Positions 53,201 to 62,191 of a stretch of 64,000 nt of DNA are shown piece by piece; the first letter of the stretch is position 1, and every line of letters starts with the position of its first letter. Source of the stretch: JAFGXT01 sp963677165 (lineage in GTDB: Bacteria > Verrucomicrobiota > Lentisphaeria > Victivallales > SZUA-371). The stretch spans positions 3,038,001 through 3,102,000 of the forward strand of contig CAXXSX010000002.1 in the NCBI GenBank assembly GCA_963677165.2, written 5' to 3'. The notes beneath the pieces are model-generated. The model was not told the origin of the DNA. It made no database searches and saw nothing but the letters and a program-made list of their open reading frames with translations. Made by a program: the position numbers and the translations under genes.

Positions 53201-53355
53201 TGACGATTTTTCCTATTTTTATGTCGATTTGAAGCATTATTTTATCTATTTTTAACATTTTAAAGAGTACTTTCATGTTTTATAATAATCAAGTAACGGA
53301 AGTTATGTTTTGTCTGGAAAATCATAAAAATAATAAAAGGAATCTGAAAAACACA

Positions 53356-54681
53356 ATGAAGACTGAAAAAACAAAAATTAGAGTTGTACTGCCGGGATTG
53401 CCGGAAAACAAATCGTCCTGGCCACACATCAATTACGATTATCAGAAACGTGCCGATGAAGTTACAGCCGCCTTGGAAACGGCATTACCGGACATGGAAT
53501 TCTCAAGTGTCGTATACTATTCGCTTGAGGAAGCCCGGGAAGGTTATGAAAAGAATGAACAAGGCAAGTTCGATGGTTTTCTGGTTTATATCAGCTCCAT
53601 CTGGAGTGATATTCCGAATTTTTATGCTACAACAGCGCGGCCTGTTGTAATCTCGAACCAGCTGTATTCCGGTTGTGGAGACTTTTTGAGAGTAACAGAA
53701 ATGATCAATCAGGGAAAATTGCCGGTTCCGTATATATCGTCGTCTGATTTCAAAGATACCATTGATCTGGTGAGGCTTTTTGAGGTCAGAAAAAAACTGT
53801 GTGACTCAAAGATTCTGGTTTTCAGCGACAAACCGCTTGAAGCCCAGTGGGGGATGACGCCAGATAAGAAAAAAGCGATTGACGAATTGTTCGGGCTTAG
53901 TGTTGTTATCACGGGCAGCGCAGAACTGAAAGGGGTTTATTCGGATATTGACGATGATGAGGCACGGGATATCAGGGATAAATGGATATCGGAAGCGGAA
54001 GATATGATTGAGCCTGACGAACAGGTTATTATGAAATCGGCGCGCCTGTATCTGGCGATTAAAAGACTGATTGCAAAGCACCAGGCTGATGCAATAACCA
54101 TCGATTGTCTCAACATGTTTGAAAACGGTCTGGACGCGTATCCCTGCTTGTCATTTTTTGAGCTTAATAACGAAGGTTTTACCGGAGTTTGCGAGGGGGA
54201 TGTCAATTCCACCATTTCACAATTGTTCCTGCGTTATTTGACGGACAAACCGGCTTATGTGAGTGATCCGGTGATCGATGAGGCGGCTGGTCAGGTGATT
54301 TATGCCCACTGTGTGGCTACATCGGTACCTGAAAATAACGGGATCAGTTGTCCGTATCTAATCCGTTCCCATGCGGAGGACCGCAGCGGAGCCAGCGTCC
54401 AGACCCTGTTGCCGCTGGGTAAAACCGTAACAACAATGTCTTTTTCTTCCCAGTGCCGTTCTCTGGCAGTCTATACTGCTGAAACGGTTGCGAATCTCAA
54501 TGATGAGAAGGCCTGCCGTACGAAGCTGGCCGCAAAAGTTGATACCGATAAACTTATCAGGAATTACCGGATATCAGAGTTTAGTTGGCACCAGGTTACC
54601 TGTTACGGCGATTATCGAAAAGATATTAAGAATTTCGCAAAACTTTGCGGGCTTAAAATTGTAGAGCAGGACAGGGATTAA
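53356..54681 (+). CDS. L-fucose/L-arabinose isomerase-like protein
   Basis: 441 aa from ATG 53356; an upstream frame to 53275 is poor in Shine-Dalgarno signal. Overall layout fits the FucI/AraA-like fold: an N-terminal Rossmann region (KIRVVLPGLPENKSSW), a middle HQADAITIDCLNMFENGLDAYPCLSFFELNNEGF and CEGDVNSTISQLFLRYLTDKPA, then a C-terminal domain with AHCVATSVPENNGIS. Glu and Asp in the ELNNEG and CEGD motifs are plausible metal ligands. Could interconvert deoxysugars; the substrate is not clear. Confidence 0.65.
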   Translation: MKTEKTKIRVVLPGLPENKSSWPHINYDYQKRADEVTAALETALPDMEFSSVVYYSLEEAREGYEKNEQGKFDGFLVYISSIWSDIPNFYATTARPVVISNQLYSGCGDFLRVTEMINQGKLPVPYISSSDFKDTIDLVRLFEVRKKLCDSKILVFSDKPLEAQWGMTPDKKKAIDELFGLSVVITGSAELKGVYSDIDDDEARDIRDKWISEAEDMIEPDEQVIMKSARLYLAIKRLIAKHQADAITIDCLNMFENGLDAYPCLSFFELNNEGFTGVCEGDVNSTISQLFLRYLTDKPAYVSDPVIDEAAGQVIYAHCVATSVPENNGISCPYLIRSHAEDRSGASVQTLLPLGKTVTTMSFSSQCRSLAVYTAETVANLNDEKACRTKLAAKVDTDKLIRNYRISEFSWHQVTCYGDYRKDIKNFAKLCGLKIVEQDRD

Positions 54682-54697
54682 TTAAAGTCATTAATGT

Positions 54698-54721
54698 GTC
54701 CGCCGGATGATAACGGCGGAC
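54698..54721. terminator. Bidirectional hairpin between convergent genes
   Basis: GTCCGCCG (54698-54705) pairs exactly with CGGCGGAC (54714-54721) over an 8-nt loop. It lies just after the isomerase-like stop and immediately before the stop of the opposing membrane-protein gene. Confidence 0.6.
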
Positions 54722-54724
54722 TAA

Positions 54725-55039
54725 TCAGCTTCTGATAAATATCGAAAGATACGATGTCGCACTAATGATCAGTCCGGCAAGACCGAATTTTGCGGCGGTT
54801 CCTCGGACCGCGATATAGCCGAAGCTTTTTGCCTGGGAATACACGAATAATCCAGCAAGGACAGATATCATGATTATGTTTGTAATGGAAAATAAGGAGA
54901 ATTCACAGAAGCCGGATATAAAAAAAGCCAGACACAGTAGTGGAATGACTATTGTTTCGATTACAGCTACTGTTGGTTTAAAGCGTTTTTCGACTAATGA
55001 TGAATCTTGAATTTTGGTTGATGTATTTTCTTCAGTCAT
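54725..55039 (-). CDS. Small three-span membrane protein (unknown)
   Basis: 104 aa. A polar N-terminal ~22 residues, then hydrophobic segments AVIETIVIPLLCLAFFISGF, SITNIIMISVLAGLFVYSQA and AAKFGLAGLIISATSYLSIF. No recognised domain. It follows cysK on the same strand with a 45-nt gap, so it may share its transcript. Confidence 0.55.
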   Translation of the reverse strand: MTEENTSTKIQDSSLVEKRFKPTVAVIETIVIPLLCLAFFISGFCEFSLFSITNIIMISVLAGLFVYSQAKSFGYIAVRGTAAKFGLAGLIISATSYLSIFIRS

Positions 55040-55084
55040 ATTATTTCCGAAGTATTATGGTATTTGTCAGCAGAGGCTTTTCCG

Positions 55085-56017
55085 CTAAATATCATTCATA
55101 CTGAACAAAGTAGTGGACAAATAGCGTTCGCCGGTATCACAGACGATTGCTACAATTGTTTTACCTTTATTTTCCGGTCTCTTTGCCAGTTCAATCGCTG
55201 CGTGAACATTGGCGCCCGAACTGATTCCTCCCAGAATCCCTTCTGTTTTTGCCAATTCCCGGGCGGTAGTGATTGCGTCTTGTCCTTTCACACGGAGTAC
55301 TTTGTCGATTACACTCATGTCAAGAACGTCCGGTTTGAATCCGGCTCCAATTCCCTGAATCAAATGCGGACCGGGCTGTTCTCCGTTGAGAATAGCTGAT
55401 TCATCTGGTTCTACCGCATATATTTTAATTTTTGAATTATGCTTTTTCAAGGCGCGGCCGACTCCGGTAACCGTTCCTCCAGTTCCTGCCGCGGCCACAA
55501 AAATATCCACTTTTCCATCTGTGTCAGCCAGGATTTCCGGGCCGGTTGTCTGTTCGTGAATTGCCGGATTTGCCGGATTTTCGAACTGGTGAGCCACGAT
55601 TGATCCCGGATTGTTCTTGTGCAGTTCTTCCGCTTTCGCGATTGCTCCGGCCATCCCTTGGGCGGCGCTAGTCAGTTCAATTTCAGCTCCGAGCTGAGTC
55701 ATTAGCGCACGGCGTTCTGCCGACATTGACTCCGGCATAGTGATCACCAGTTTATATCCTCTGCATGCCGCAACCATAGCCAGACCGACTCCGGTATTGC
55801 CACTGGTTGCTTCTATAATCATACCACCTGGTTTCAATTCTCCGGATTTTTCCGCTTCATCGATAATGTTAACGGCAGTACGGTCTTTTATGCTTGATGT
55901 AGGATTGTAAAATTCCAGTTTGCAAAGCACTGTCGCACAATCTGACGGCAGCATGTGATTTAATTTTACCAGTGGAGTATTACCAAAAGTTTCGCTAATA
56001 CTGTTGTAAATTTTCAT
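55085..56017 (-). CDS. cysK: Cysteine synthase A (O-acetylserine sulfhydrylase)
   Basis: 310 aa. The PLP lysine is in NPTSSIKDRTA (Lys ~44), the phosphate-cradle motif is ATSGNTGVGLAM, the acetylserine/sulfide region is GAEIELT, and AAAGTGGTVTGVGRALKKHN plus ISSGANVHAA complete the family pattern. Forms cysteine from O-acetylserine and sulfide in the cytoplasm. Overlaps the Rrf2-type regulator by 4 nt (ATGA), giving a tight two-gene operon. Confidence 0.93.
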   Translation of the reverse strand: MKIYNSISETFGNTPLVKLNHMLPSDCATVLCKLEFYNPTSSIKDRTAVNIIDEAEKSGELKPGGMIIEATSGNTGVGLAMVAACRGYKLVITMPESMSAERRALMTQLGAEIELTSAAQGMAGAIAKAEELHKNNPGSIVAHQFENPANPAIHEQTTGPEILADTDGKVDIFVAAAGTGGTVTGVGRALKKHNSKIKIYAVEPDESAILNGEQPGPHLIQGIGAGFKPDVLDMSVIDKVLRVKGQDAITTARELAKTEGILGGISSGANVHAAIELAKRPENKGKTIVAIVCDTGERYLSTTLFSMNDI

Positions 56018-56451
56018 ATAATAAATTCCGGCTGTTTATTTTGTTTTGCCAAGGTTACCAAGCTGGCCAGGTTAATTGACGCAGCCTTATTCCGCAAGGA
56101 AATAGACAATTCTTCCCAGATTTGAGATGTGACGCAGGTGTCACATCGTTTGCAGGTGCTGTCTCCTTCGGAACATTTTACAAGACACAATTCCCCTTCA
56201 AATAGCTCAATTATATCCAATACCGTTATTTCGTGAGGCTGGCGCTTGAGGCGGTAGCCGCCACGGCATCCTCTTATTGTGCTTACGGTTCCTGAATTCT
56301 TCAATGGAATCATTATTTGTTCCAGATAAGGCTCTGATATTTCCTGTTTCCCGGCTAGTTCCCGTCCAGTAACTACGCGTTGCGTTTCCGAATCAATAGC
56401 AATCTGTAACAGAACTCTTAATCCATAACGTGACTTTGTAGAAAGCTTCAT
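56014..56451 (-). CDS. Rrf2-family regulator (IscR/CymR-like)
   Basis: 145 aa. The winged helix MKLSTKSRYGLRVLLQIAID and GRELAGKQEISEPYLEQIM, then RGCRGGYRL, define Rrf2 proteins. Residues ~90-110 carry five Cys (CLVKCSEGDSTCKRCDTC), a possible iron-sulfur ligand set as in IscR, although spacing differs. Coupling to cysK by a 4-nt overlap suggests a cysteine- or sulfide-responsive repressor, as CymR is in Firmicutes (inference). Confidence 0.88.
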   Translation of the reverse strand: MKLSTKSRYGLRVLLQIAIDSETQRVVTGRELAGKQEISEPYLEQIMIPLKNSGTVSTIRGCRGGYRLKRQPHEITVLDIIELFEGELCLVKCSEGDSTCKRCDTCVTSQIWEELSISLRNKAASINLASLVTLAKQNKQPEFII

Positions 56452-56492
56452 AATGCATGACTTCTTTTATTAAACACTCCCAAGCTGTCTAA

Positions 56493-56517
56493 ATATGTAA
56501 ACCATAGATTTACATAT
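56493..56517. promoter_or_regulatory. Palindromic operator upstream of the Rrf2-cysK operon
   Basis: ATATGTAAA (56493-56501) and TTTACATAT (56509-56517) form a perfect 9-bp-arm palindrome with a 7-nt centre, about 45 nt upstream of the Rrf2 start codon. Size and position suit a dimeric Rrf2 autoregulatory site. Confidence 0.65.
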
Positions 56518-56738
56518 CTGCAACCTTATAAACCCCTATAACAACGATATAAATTATCTGTTTAGTCGGGATTCTTCAAGTCATATGAAACAATTATTTG
56601 TAAATTTTGTAAGTTTTGAGTTTAAAAAAAGCTAAATCTTTAGAAATTAATCCTTTAAGAAATCAAAAAATGCGCTATTATAATTAAAAAATCATTATAG
56701 CTATACATTGTTTATTTCAAAACTAAGGATTTTTAAGT

Positions 56739-57551
56739 ATGACTTTTTCTGAAAAATTGAATGCTATCTGGAAAAAAAATAATTCATTAGTATGTGTTGG
56801 GCTTGACCCGGCTTTGAATAAGCTGCCGGAATGCCTGAAAAACGAAAAACAGCCGATTTTTGCTTTTAATCGTGCCCTGATTGACGCGACTGCGGACCTG
56901 GTATGCTGCTACAAACCACAGGTTGCGTATTATGCCGGACAGAATGCCGAAGAAGAACTGGCGATGACAATTGATTATATCAATAAGAATTATCCAGAAG
57001 TTCCGGTTATTCTTGATGCGAAACGCGGTGATATCGGTTCGACTGCCGAGATGTATGCGAAAGAGGCGTTTGAACGCTATGATGCCGATGCGGTTACGGT
57101 GAATCCTTATATGGGAACCGACACTCTGAAGCCTTTTCTCGACTATGCTGATCGCGGTACCGTAATCCTGTGTCGTACTTCTAATCCCAGTTCTTCAGAA
57201 CTTCAGGAACTATATTCAGGTGAGCGTCAGGTCTACCAGTATGTTGCCGAGTATGCCCAGACCAAATGGAATTACAATAATAATATTATGCTGGTAATTG
57301 GGGCTACTTTCCCGGAAGAACTTGGCGAAGTCAGAAAGATATGTAAAAATATTCCATTTCTGGTTCCGGGAGTCGGAGCTCAGGGCGGAGATGTCCGTAA
57401 AGTGCTCGAAAATGGTAAAACCGCTGATGGTACCGGACTGGTGATTAATTCATCACGCGGAATTATTTATGCCGACAGTTCAGAAAACTTTGCCGAAGGA
57501 GCTAGAAAGGCAACAATTGAACTGCGGGACTTAATCAATCAATATCGATAA
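56739..57551 (+). CDS. pyrF: Orotidine 5'-phosphate decarboxylase
   Basis: 270 aa. LVCVGLDPALNKLPE at the N-terminus, and VPVILDAKRGDIGSTAEMYA with the catalytic D-x-K-x-x-D (Asp93, Lys95, Asp98), identify the longer OMP decarboxylase subgroup. FLVPGVGAQGGDV and INSSRGIIYA bind the phosphate. Last step of UMP synthesis. No other pyr gene is adjacent; a small GT2 follows by 22 nt. Confidence 0.93.
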   Translation: MTFSEKLNAIWKKNNSLVCVGLDPALNKLPECLKNEKQPIFAFNRALIDATADLVCCYKPQVAYYAGQNAEEELAMTIDYINKNYPEVPVILDAKRGDIGSTAEMYAKEAFERYDADAVTVNPYMGTDTLKPFLDYADRGTVILCRTSNPSSSELQELYSGERQVYQYVAEYAQTKWNYNNNIMLVIGATFPEELGEVRKICKNIPFLVPGVGAQGGDVRKVLENGKTADGTGLVINSSRGIIYADSSENFAEGARKATIELRDLINQYR

Positions 57552-57573
57552 CATTTCAGGATAAGTTGTAGCC

Positions 57574-58209
57574 ATGTATAATTCGAATGATGTGACCGTT
57601 TATATTCCGTATAACGGCGAAGACACTTTGTATCGTTGTCTTGATGGGCTTCTTGCTCAGACAGCTGTTCCCGCCGTTATTGTTGTAGTTGATAACTGCA
57701 GCGACAAACCGCCGGTGATTGATGATTTTGTTACTGGTCATTCTGACTGCCCTGTTGAAGTAGTGAAAATGCCGGAGAAATCATGCCTCGCGGCTGTGAG
57801 AAATATGGCGGTTGAACTTTGCTCTACAAAATTGATTGCCTCACTTGAACCGGACATGATTCCGTCTCCGGACTGGGTGGAAATGCTGGTTGAGGCGATT
57901 GCCCCCAGATGTCATTGCCTCGCGGACAAAAAAGACCGAATCTGCGGAATCGGCGGAAAGACCGATTATATTATTCCGAAAGCCGATAAACCGGACAGTC
58001 CGGAATACCCGCTTAGCTGGGGCGATGTGGCGCTGGACGATCCACAATTTGTATGGAGTTACAATGCTTTGTTTAAAGTCGAAGCGATTGAAGGCGCTGG
58101 AGGATATTCATGTGATTCGGAAAATCCTGACTTGACTCTTGCTGAAAGTCTTTATGCTTCTGACGGTGTGATTCTCTATATGCCGTCAATTAAATGTGGG
58201 CTCGTGTAG
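57574..58209 (+). CDS. Short GT2-family glycosyltransferase
   Basis: 211 aa. VTVYIPYNGEDTLYRCLDGL, VIVVVDNCSDK and ASLEPDMIPSPDW (acidic E-P-D in the DXD position) give the GT2 nucleotide-sugar half. The acceptor half is short, ending soon after YPLSWGDVALDDPQFVWSYN, so it is smaller than typical GT2 enzymes. Follows pyrF closely on the same strand. Acceptor unknown. Confidence 0.7.
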   Translation: MYNSNDVTVYIPYNGEDTLYRCLDGLLAQTAVPAVIVVVDNCSDKPPVIDDFVTGHSDCPVEVVKMPEKSCLAAVRNMAVELCSTKLIASLEPDMIPSPDWVEMLVEAIAPRCHCLADKKDRICGIGGKTDYIIPKADKPDSPEYPLSWGDVALDDPQFVWSYNALFKVEAIEGAGGYSCDSENPDLTLAESLYASDGVILYMPSIKCGLV

Positions 58210-58217
58210 CTTTAAGT

Positions 58218-59081
58218 TTAAGCGTATTCACGACGTTTACGGTATTCCCGTGGTGACATGCCGGTAAAGCGACGGAACGACCGTGAAAAATAGCTGCTGT
58301 CACAGTAGCCGAGTTCGACTGCGATCTGTGAAATTGGCTTGTCGGTATGCGTCAGCTCAAATTGAGCTTTTCCGGCCCTGACTTTCCCCAAATAATCAAT
58401 TGGGGAATCTCCGGTGGTTTCGCGGAAACTTCGGGATAGGGTTGATACTGAAACCCCGGCCGTTTTTGCCAGGGAATTGAGAGTCAGCTGCTTATGAAAG
58501 TTTCGGTTGATGTAGTAGATTGTCCGGGTGATAACAGAATTACTGTCGGTTGTCTTCAACTGCGATGATTTAACTCTATTCAGACTTCTCAGTAGAAAGA
58601 CTATGAAACGGATAAACGTGGCTCGAGCACTGAGTTCAAAGCCAGCCTGAGCCTGTTTGAATTCAATCGCGATATCATCAATCATTGTTTCCAGTTCATC
58701 GGATAACGGCGGCATAAACTGGAATTTTTTTTCTGCCCTTGGATTCGAAAACAGCCAGTGGTCAAAATGTGGAAAACTACGTAAAATTCCCAGTTCTTCT
58801 TCGGTGAATAAATCCGGAAAAAACAGAATATTGTAGTAAATAAAATCACGTTCCACCTGGTATTCATGAGTGTCGTCAGGCGACATTACAAACAGACTTC
58901 CCCGGGATACTGTATGCGGTTTTCCGTTTACATTGCAGATTCCCGCACCTTGGAGGATATACATCATCTCTACGCAATTATGGCAATGCTCAACCTCATT
59001 ACAATGTTGCCGATTGCTGGATTTCCAGACGATTAGCTTCAGGTTTGAAACTGAATAATCTTCAAGTTTATATTTCCGCAT
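58218..59081 (-). CDS. AraC-family transcriptional regulator
   Basis: 287 aa. The N-terminal cupin shows HCHNCVEMMYILQGAGICNV and GSLFVMSPDDTHEYQ with metal-type His residues; the C-terminal helix-turn-helix pair is LNSLAKTAGVSVSTLSRSFR and ISQIAVELGYCDSSYFSRSF, closing with MSPREYRKRR. Divergent from the esterase-like gene at 59171 (90-nt spacer), which it probably controls. Confidence 0.88.
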   Translation of the reverse strand: MRKYKLEDYSVSNLKLIVWKSSNRQHCNEVEHCHNCVEMMYILQGAGICNVNGKPHTVSRGSLFVMSPDDTHEYQVERDFIYYNILFFPDLFTEEELGILRSFPHFDHWLFSNPRAEKKFQFMPPLSDELETMIDDIAIEFKQAQAGFELSARATFIRFIVFLLRSLNRVKSSQLKTTDSNSVITRTIYYINRNFHKQLTLNSLAKTAGVSVSTLSRSFRETTGDSPIDYLGKVRAGKAQFELTHTDKPISQIAVELGYCDSSYFSRSFRRFTGMSPREYRKRREYA

Positions 59082-59170
59082 AGTAAAACTGACCTTGAAT
59101 CGTGTTTTACATAAAGTATATTTCTGTGAAATAAATGCAAATATTTATATTATTTTTGGAGTGTTTTATC

Positions 59171-60316
59171 ATGTGGAGCAAAGAGTTGTTGGAAGGAGTA
59201 CCGGAAACTTACGAATGCAATCATCTTAAAGAAGAAGGACTGACTGGACTGTTTTATTCCGGAGTCCCATACAAGGGACGGGAAACCAGAGTTTTTGCCT
59301 GGATCGGGTTGCCGGAAGGCGCGAGTCCCTCGAATCCGGTACCTGGAATTGTTCTGGTTCATGGTGGCGGCGGAACGGCTTTTTCCCACTGGGTTCGTTA
59401 CTGGAACCGGCTCGGTTATGCCGCCATTTCCATGGATACCTGCGGTTCCATGCCGCCTCCCCAAAATAAAGCAATGGGTGGAGTTACCTGGCCGCGTCAT
59501 GACTGGTCCGGCCCGAACGGCTGGGGAGGATTTGACCAGATGGACGAGGCTCCTGAAGATCAGTGGGCATATCATGCGGTTCATGCGATTTCCCGTGGAC
59601 ACAGTTTGCTGGCTTCCATGCCGGAGGTCGATGCCGACCGTACTGGGATTACGGGAGTATCATGGGGCGGTGTCCTGACTTGCCTTAGTGCGTCGCTGGA
59701 TCATCGTTATAAATGTGCCGCTCCGGTTTACGGGTGTGGCTATCTGGTTGAGGATTCATGTCCTGACTGGCAGAAGGCTTTTGATAAAATGGGCGAGAAA
59801 AAACGGGAATTCTGGCGGAATAACTGGGATCCTGCTGCTCATCTGGCGAAGGCATCCTGTCCTATATTATGGTACAATGGAAGCAACGACTTTACTTTTC
59901 ATCCGAATTCCTGGCAGAAATCTACTCAGCTTATCGCCGGTGAAAGTACGTTATGCATGAAACTACGCTGGCCCCATGGACACGGTCCGATCGGAGAAGA
60001 AATGAGTGAATTGCCGGTGTTTATGAATGAGCATTTAAAAGGGGAACAACCGTATCCGAAAATCATTGGCTGTAGTTTGTCAGGCAGAACCATCAGCGCT
60101 GAAATTGCTCCGGAAACGGATGTATTCGGAGCTCAATTGGTTATGACTTTGAAGTCAGGTAACTGGCCTGAGCGAGAATGGCATACATTGGGGGCTAACT
60201 ATGATGAGTCTTCCCGTACCGTTTCAGCCGAAGTGCCTGACGCTGCAATATCGGCATATTTGCAGGTATTGGACAAGCGCGGAATCTACGTTACCTCTGA
60301 ACGATTCGACTTCTAA
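59171..60316 (+). CDS. Alpha/beta-hydrolase, acetyl-esterase/dienelactone-hydrolase-like
   Basis: 381 aa from ATG 59171 (TTTGGAG ten nt upstream); an ATG at 59135 is the alternative. GIVLVHGGGGTAFSHWVRYW is the oxyanion-hole strand, DRTGITGVSWGGVLTCLSAS carries the nucleophile Ser in G-x-S-x-G, and LRWPHGHGPIGEE the catalytic His. WYNGSNDFTF likely supplies the Asp. No signal peptide. Possibly removes acetyl groups from imported sugars, given its AraC neighbour (inference). Confidence 0.78.
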   Translation: MWSKELLEGVPETYECNHLKEEGLTGLFYSGVPYKGRETRVFAWIGLPEGASPSNPVPGIVLVHGGGGTAFSHWVRYWNRLGYAAISMDTCGSMPPPQNKAMGGVTWPRHDWSGPNGWGGFDQMDEAPEDQWAYHAVHAISRGHSLLASMPEVDADRTGITGVSWGGVLTCLSASLDHRYKCAAPVYGCGYLVEDSCPDWQKAFDKMGEKKREFWRNNWDPAAHLAKASCPILWYNGSNDFTFHPNSWQKSTQLIAGESTLCMKLRWPHGHGPIGEEMSELPVFMNEHLKGEQPYPKIIGCSLSGRTISAEIAPETDVFGAQLVMTLKSGNWPEREWHTLGANYDESSRTVSAEVPDAAISAYLQVLDKRGIYVTSERFDF

Positions 60317-60360
60317 AGCCGTAGCCCGGGAATCTTAAAACTTAATCACTAGAAACTGAA

Positions 60361-61260
60361 TTATTCAGGCTGTTCAATGGAATATTTGCCGGTTTTTTTC
60401 AGCAGAGCGATGATACCCTTGTCTCCAACGAGATGACCGGCTCCGACAATGACAAAGTAATTGCCGCCGGTGTTGAGATATTTTTCAAGCTTTTTGGTCA
60501 TGGTGATATTACGGTCATAGAAAAATGATTTTATAATCGAGATCATTTTAGGTTCCTGTTTCACCGGATCAATAAGGAGCATTTTATTTAGTTTTTCAGC
60601 GTCTCCAGCTTTCCAGGCGCTGATGATTTTTCCCATGACGCTTCTCATATTTTCAATATCCATAAGAGTATGTTTTATATACATATCAGGATCATCAATA
60701 CTCAGGAACAGGCTGAGTTGATCGCCAGCTGACTCTAGTTCGTAGATATTTTTTGTTCCATGGACCAGGCCAAGAAAACAATTTTCAATACCGTATTTAG
60801 TTAGAAATCCCATTAGCATGAGCTGTTTGGAAGTTATGGCAATCGCGAGAAGGCCTGGTTTGAATTTTCTAACGGAAACTAATGGAATCTGACTCTTTTT
60901 TAGGTATTCTTTCAACATTTCATAGGTTTCATCGGAGAGGTGATCCTTTATTGTTTCCTTTCCTCTGTAAAGCAGCATGGGAATCATTTTTTGCTGAGTT
61001 TCCTGATAGGCTTCTGAACCTGTGTTGACCTCAACCACCACATTGTCGGAGTGGTTGAATGCCGAAATTATTCTTGAAGGCAGTGGATAAAGGTTACGAT
61101 TAGCAAGATGAATTGATCCCAGAATATATAAGGTTGCCTTTGGAGATTTTACTACATAAAATAGTCCGCGTTTTGTTCCTCTGGTGGCAGCTGATAAAGG
61201 TGAAACAGTTACAGTTAAAGTAAACGCGACAAGCAGTCCGGCAACAATTTTTCGAAACAT
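60361..61260 (-). CDS. TraB/GumN-family protein
   Basis: 299 aa with signal peptide (KIVAGLLVAFTLTVTVSPLS). ATLYILGSIHLANRNLYPLP is the family's G-S-x-H motif; VVVEVNTGSEA and YFVIVGAGHLVGDKGI hold the conserved Glu and G-x-x-H near the C-terminus, both likely metal contacts. TraB/GumN proteins are membrane- or periplasm-associated and proposed to be metal-dependent peptidases; the role here is unknown. Confidence 0.85.
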   Translation of the reverse strand: MFRKIVAGLLVAFTLTVTVSPLSAATRGTKRGLFYVVKSPKATLYILGSIHLANRNLYPLPSRIISAFNHSDNVVVEVNTGSEAYQETQQKMIPMLLYRGKETIKDHLSDETYEMLKEYLKKSQIPLVSVRKFKPGLLAIAITSKQLMLMGFLTKYGIENCFLGLVHGTKNIYELESAGDQLSLFLSIDDPDMYIKHTLMDIENMRSVMGKIISAWKAGDAEKLNKMLLIDPVKQEPKMISIIKSFFYDRNITMTKKLEKYLNTGGNYFVIVGAGHLVGDKGIIALLKKTGKYSIEQPE

Positions 61261-61423
61261 ATCCGACCTCCGGAATTATATGATAATTGATTAAATATTC
61301 TGATTAAATATAAAATTATTACTCAGTTTATCAAATCCGGAAGCAAAATACTTTGCAATTAATGAGTTTCTGCAATATACTTTGTAGGTTGTCGGATAAA
61401 TGGCCGCATGGGAAAATGAAATT

Positions 61424-62191
61424 ATGAAAGTAAAACTTACAGGAAAAAACCTTGAAGATATCCGTCCATTGCTTGAGGCGGAAGGTTTTGAGGTTGTGGA
61501 TAAAAACTTTGAACTGGTTATTCCGCACGGCGGAGATGGCGCCTTACTTGGGGCCGAGCGTGACTATCCCGGTATTCCAAAATTCCCTTTGCGCGATGAC
61601 CGTACTGCTAAACTTTGCCGGGAGCACTCCTACAAGAAACAGTTGGCTAAGCTCAAGCAGGGAAAGTTGAAGAAATCCCTGATGACTAAGCTGAAAGCTA
61701 CCTGTTCGCATGGAGAAATGCTAGCGCTTAATGATGTCTTTATTCATAATGCGGATCGGGTTAGTGCGGTTCGTTACCGAGTCTGGATTGATAATGTTAT
61801 TTATGTGGCGGAAGTTGTCGGAGACGGTGTAGGGGTTGCGACTGTTCATGGCAGTACGGCCTACTACCGCAGCATTACCCACAGTATATTTCGGGTGGGG
61901 ATCGGACTGGCGTTCAACAATAGTACAGAAACCACGAATCATTTGGTATTACCGGAAGATTCTGTCATTAAAATTGAGATTGTTCGAGGTCCGGCGATTC
62001 TTGTGGCCGACAACGCGCCAGAACATTATGAGCTCAACGAGGGCGACCAGATCATAATTGCCAAACATAATGAACCTGCGATTGTTTACGGACTCAGTAA
62101 TTTTATGTGTCCGAAATGTCGTTTGCTGCGCCATCCTAATCATGATCCGTTCCTTAACAGCAACATTAACTTTTTATCTAAGATATTATGA
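61424..62191 (+). CDS. nadK: NAD kinase
   Basis: 255 aa from ATG 61424; the frame extends to ATG 61400. ELVIPHGGDGALLGAERDYPG contains the GGDG motif (residues ~36-39) that binds ATP/NAD. ALNDVFIHNADRVSAVRYRV is the NE/D region, and VVGDGVGVATVHGSTAYYRS with AFNNST the substrate-binding loops. Phosphorylates NAD to NADP. Its stop overlaps the coaB start by ATGA. Confidence 0.9.
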   Translation: MKVKLTGKNLEDIRPLLEAEGFEVVDKNFELVIPHGGDGALLGAERDYPGIPKFPLRDDRTAKLCREHSYKKQLAKLKQGKLKKSLMTKLKATCSHGEMLALNDVFIHNADRVSAVRYRVWIDNVIYVAEVVGDGVGVATVHGSTAYYRSITHSIFRVGIGLAFNNSTETTNHLVLPEDSVIKIEIVRGPAILVADNAPEHYELNEGDQIIIAKHNEPAIVYGLSNFMCPKCRLLRHPNHDPFLNSNINFLSKIL

